Made by a program: the position numbers and the translations under genes. 64,000 nt of DNA from Pseudoips prasinana (lineage: Eukaryota > Arthropoda > Insecta > Lepidoptera > Nolidae), in NCBI GenBank assembly GCA_951640165.1, contig OX621249.1:7119001-7183000 (forward strand), in the 5' to 3' direction. Position 1 is the stretch's first letter. The number at the start of each line of letters is the position of its first letter. The notes beneath the pieces are model-generated. The model was not told the DNA's origin and searched no databases. It worked only from the letters and a program-made list of their open reading frames with translations. Shown piece by piece: positions 63,746-64,000 of this stretch.

Positions 63746-63957
63746 TTAATTAACGTAAACGACAACTTATGTTATTTACAAACTCACGAAAAATAATTCA
63801 CGTAGGTTTTTCCGCGAGTTGCCGGCTATACCACCAACCTACTTCCTGTAAGCGCGCTTATCGAGTTGACTAATATTGGCAAATGGAAGAGGCAAATGGT
63901 CTTATTCTAGTTACTTTAAGTGCACTAACACCAGATTTATTGCCGTTTGTTTACCTC

Positions 63958-64000
63958 TTTCTTTAGTCTGTTAAATAAAAACACTCATCATGTCAGCCAA
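63958..64000 (+). repeat. Start of a further family K copy, cut by the window end
   Basis: ctctttctttagtctgttaa then aaacactcatcatgtcagcc repeats the sequence at 63579-63620 almost exactly. Confidence 0.55.

Overview
This window looks like nuclear DNA from a moth or butterfly (Lepidoptera). The background is AT-rich. It is packed with families typical of lepidopteran genomes: RTE-like LINEs whose 3' end reads through a catatcagccgaaagacgtc-type sequence, an R1-clade LINE, CR1-like LINEs with microsatellite tails, mariner, a short Helitron, tRNA-headed SINEs and many palindromic MITEs. I saw no rRNA gene, no tRNA gene that would fold correctly, no CRISPR array, and no complete host protein-coding gene. 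Family letters (B, C, D ...) are my own labels for sequences that recur inside this window; I could not look up library names.

Layout. 1-7 kb: a 5'-truncated RTE LINE with 12-bp target duplications (138-1013), two SINEs, LINE C-terminal relics, and several palindromes. 7.2-10.2 kb: a GC-rich R1-clade LINE on the minus strand with a clean 15-bp target duplication and an uninterrupted 862-codon reading frame. 10-18 kb: mostly unassigned AT-rich DNA with small repeats. 18-31 kb: a truncated CR1-like LINE, many SINEs, a 402-bp TA-flanked MITE, a tandemly duplicated SINE block, and mariner and LINE relics. 32.7-37.3 kb: an apparently full-length CR1-like LINE inserted in the middle of a SINE; its second ORF carries one in-frame stop. 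38.1 kb: a well-formed internal exon on the minus strand with a claudin/PMP22-type GxWxxC...C motif, the best evidence for a host gene here. 39-56 kb: densely nested repeats, including a Helitron inside a MITE-like element inside another repeat, and a MITE inside a SINE with its TA duplication visible. 62-63.3 kb: a complete mariner element with 30-bp terminal repeats, TA duplication and an intact DD34D transposase.

How the parts relate. The autonomous elements (R1, RTE and CR1-like LINEs; mariner) are probable sources of machinery for the short elements: LINE enzymes for the SINEs, and mariner/Tc1-type transposases for the TA-flanked MITEs. No MITE here shares its ends with the intact mariner, so no specific pairing is shown. 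Because several families occur many times in the window, copies can be compared with each other. This shows local rearrangements, most strikingly a recurring class of perfect short-loop inverted repeats inside repeat copies that looks like template-switch mutation.

Limits: family membership was judged by eye. Boundaries of repeats without a target duplication are approximate.
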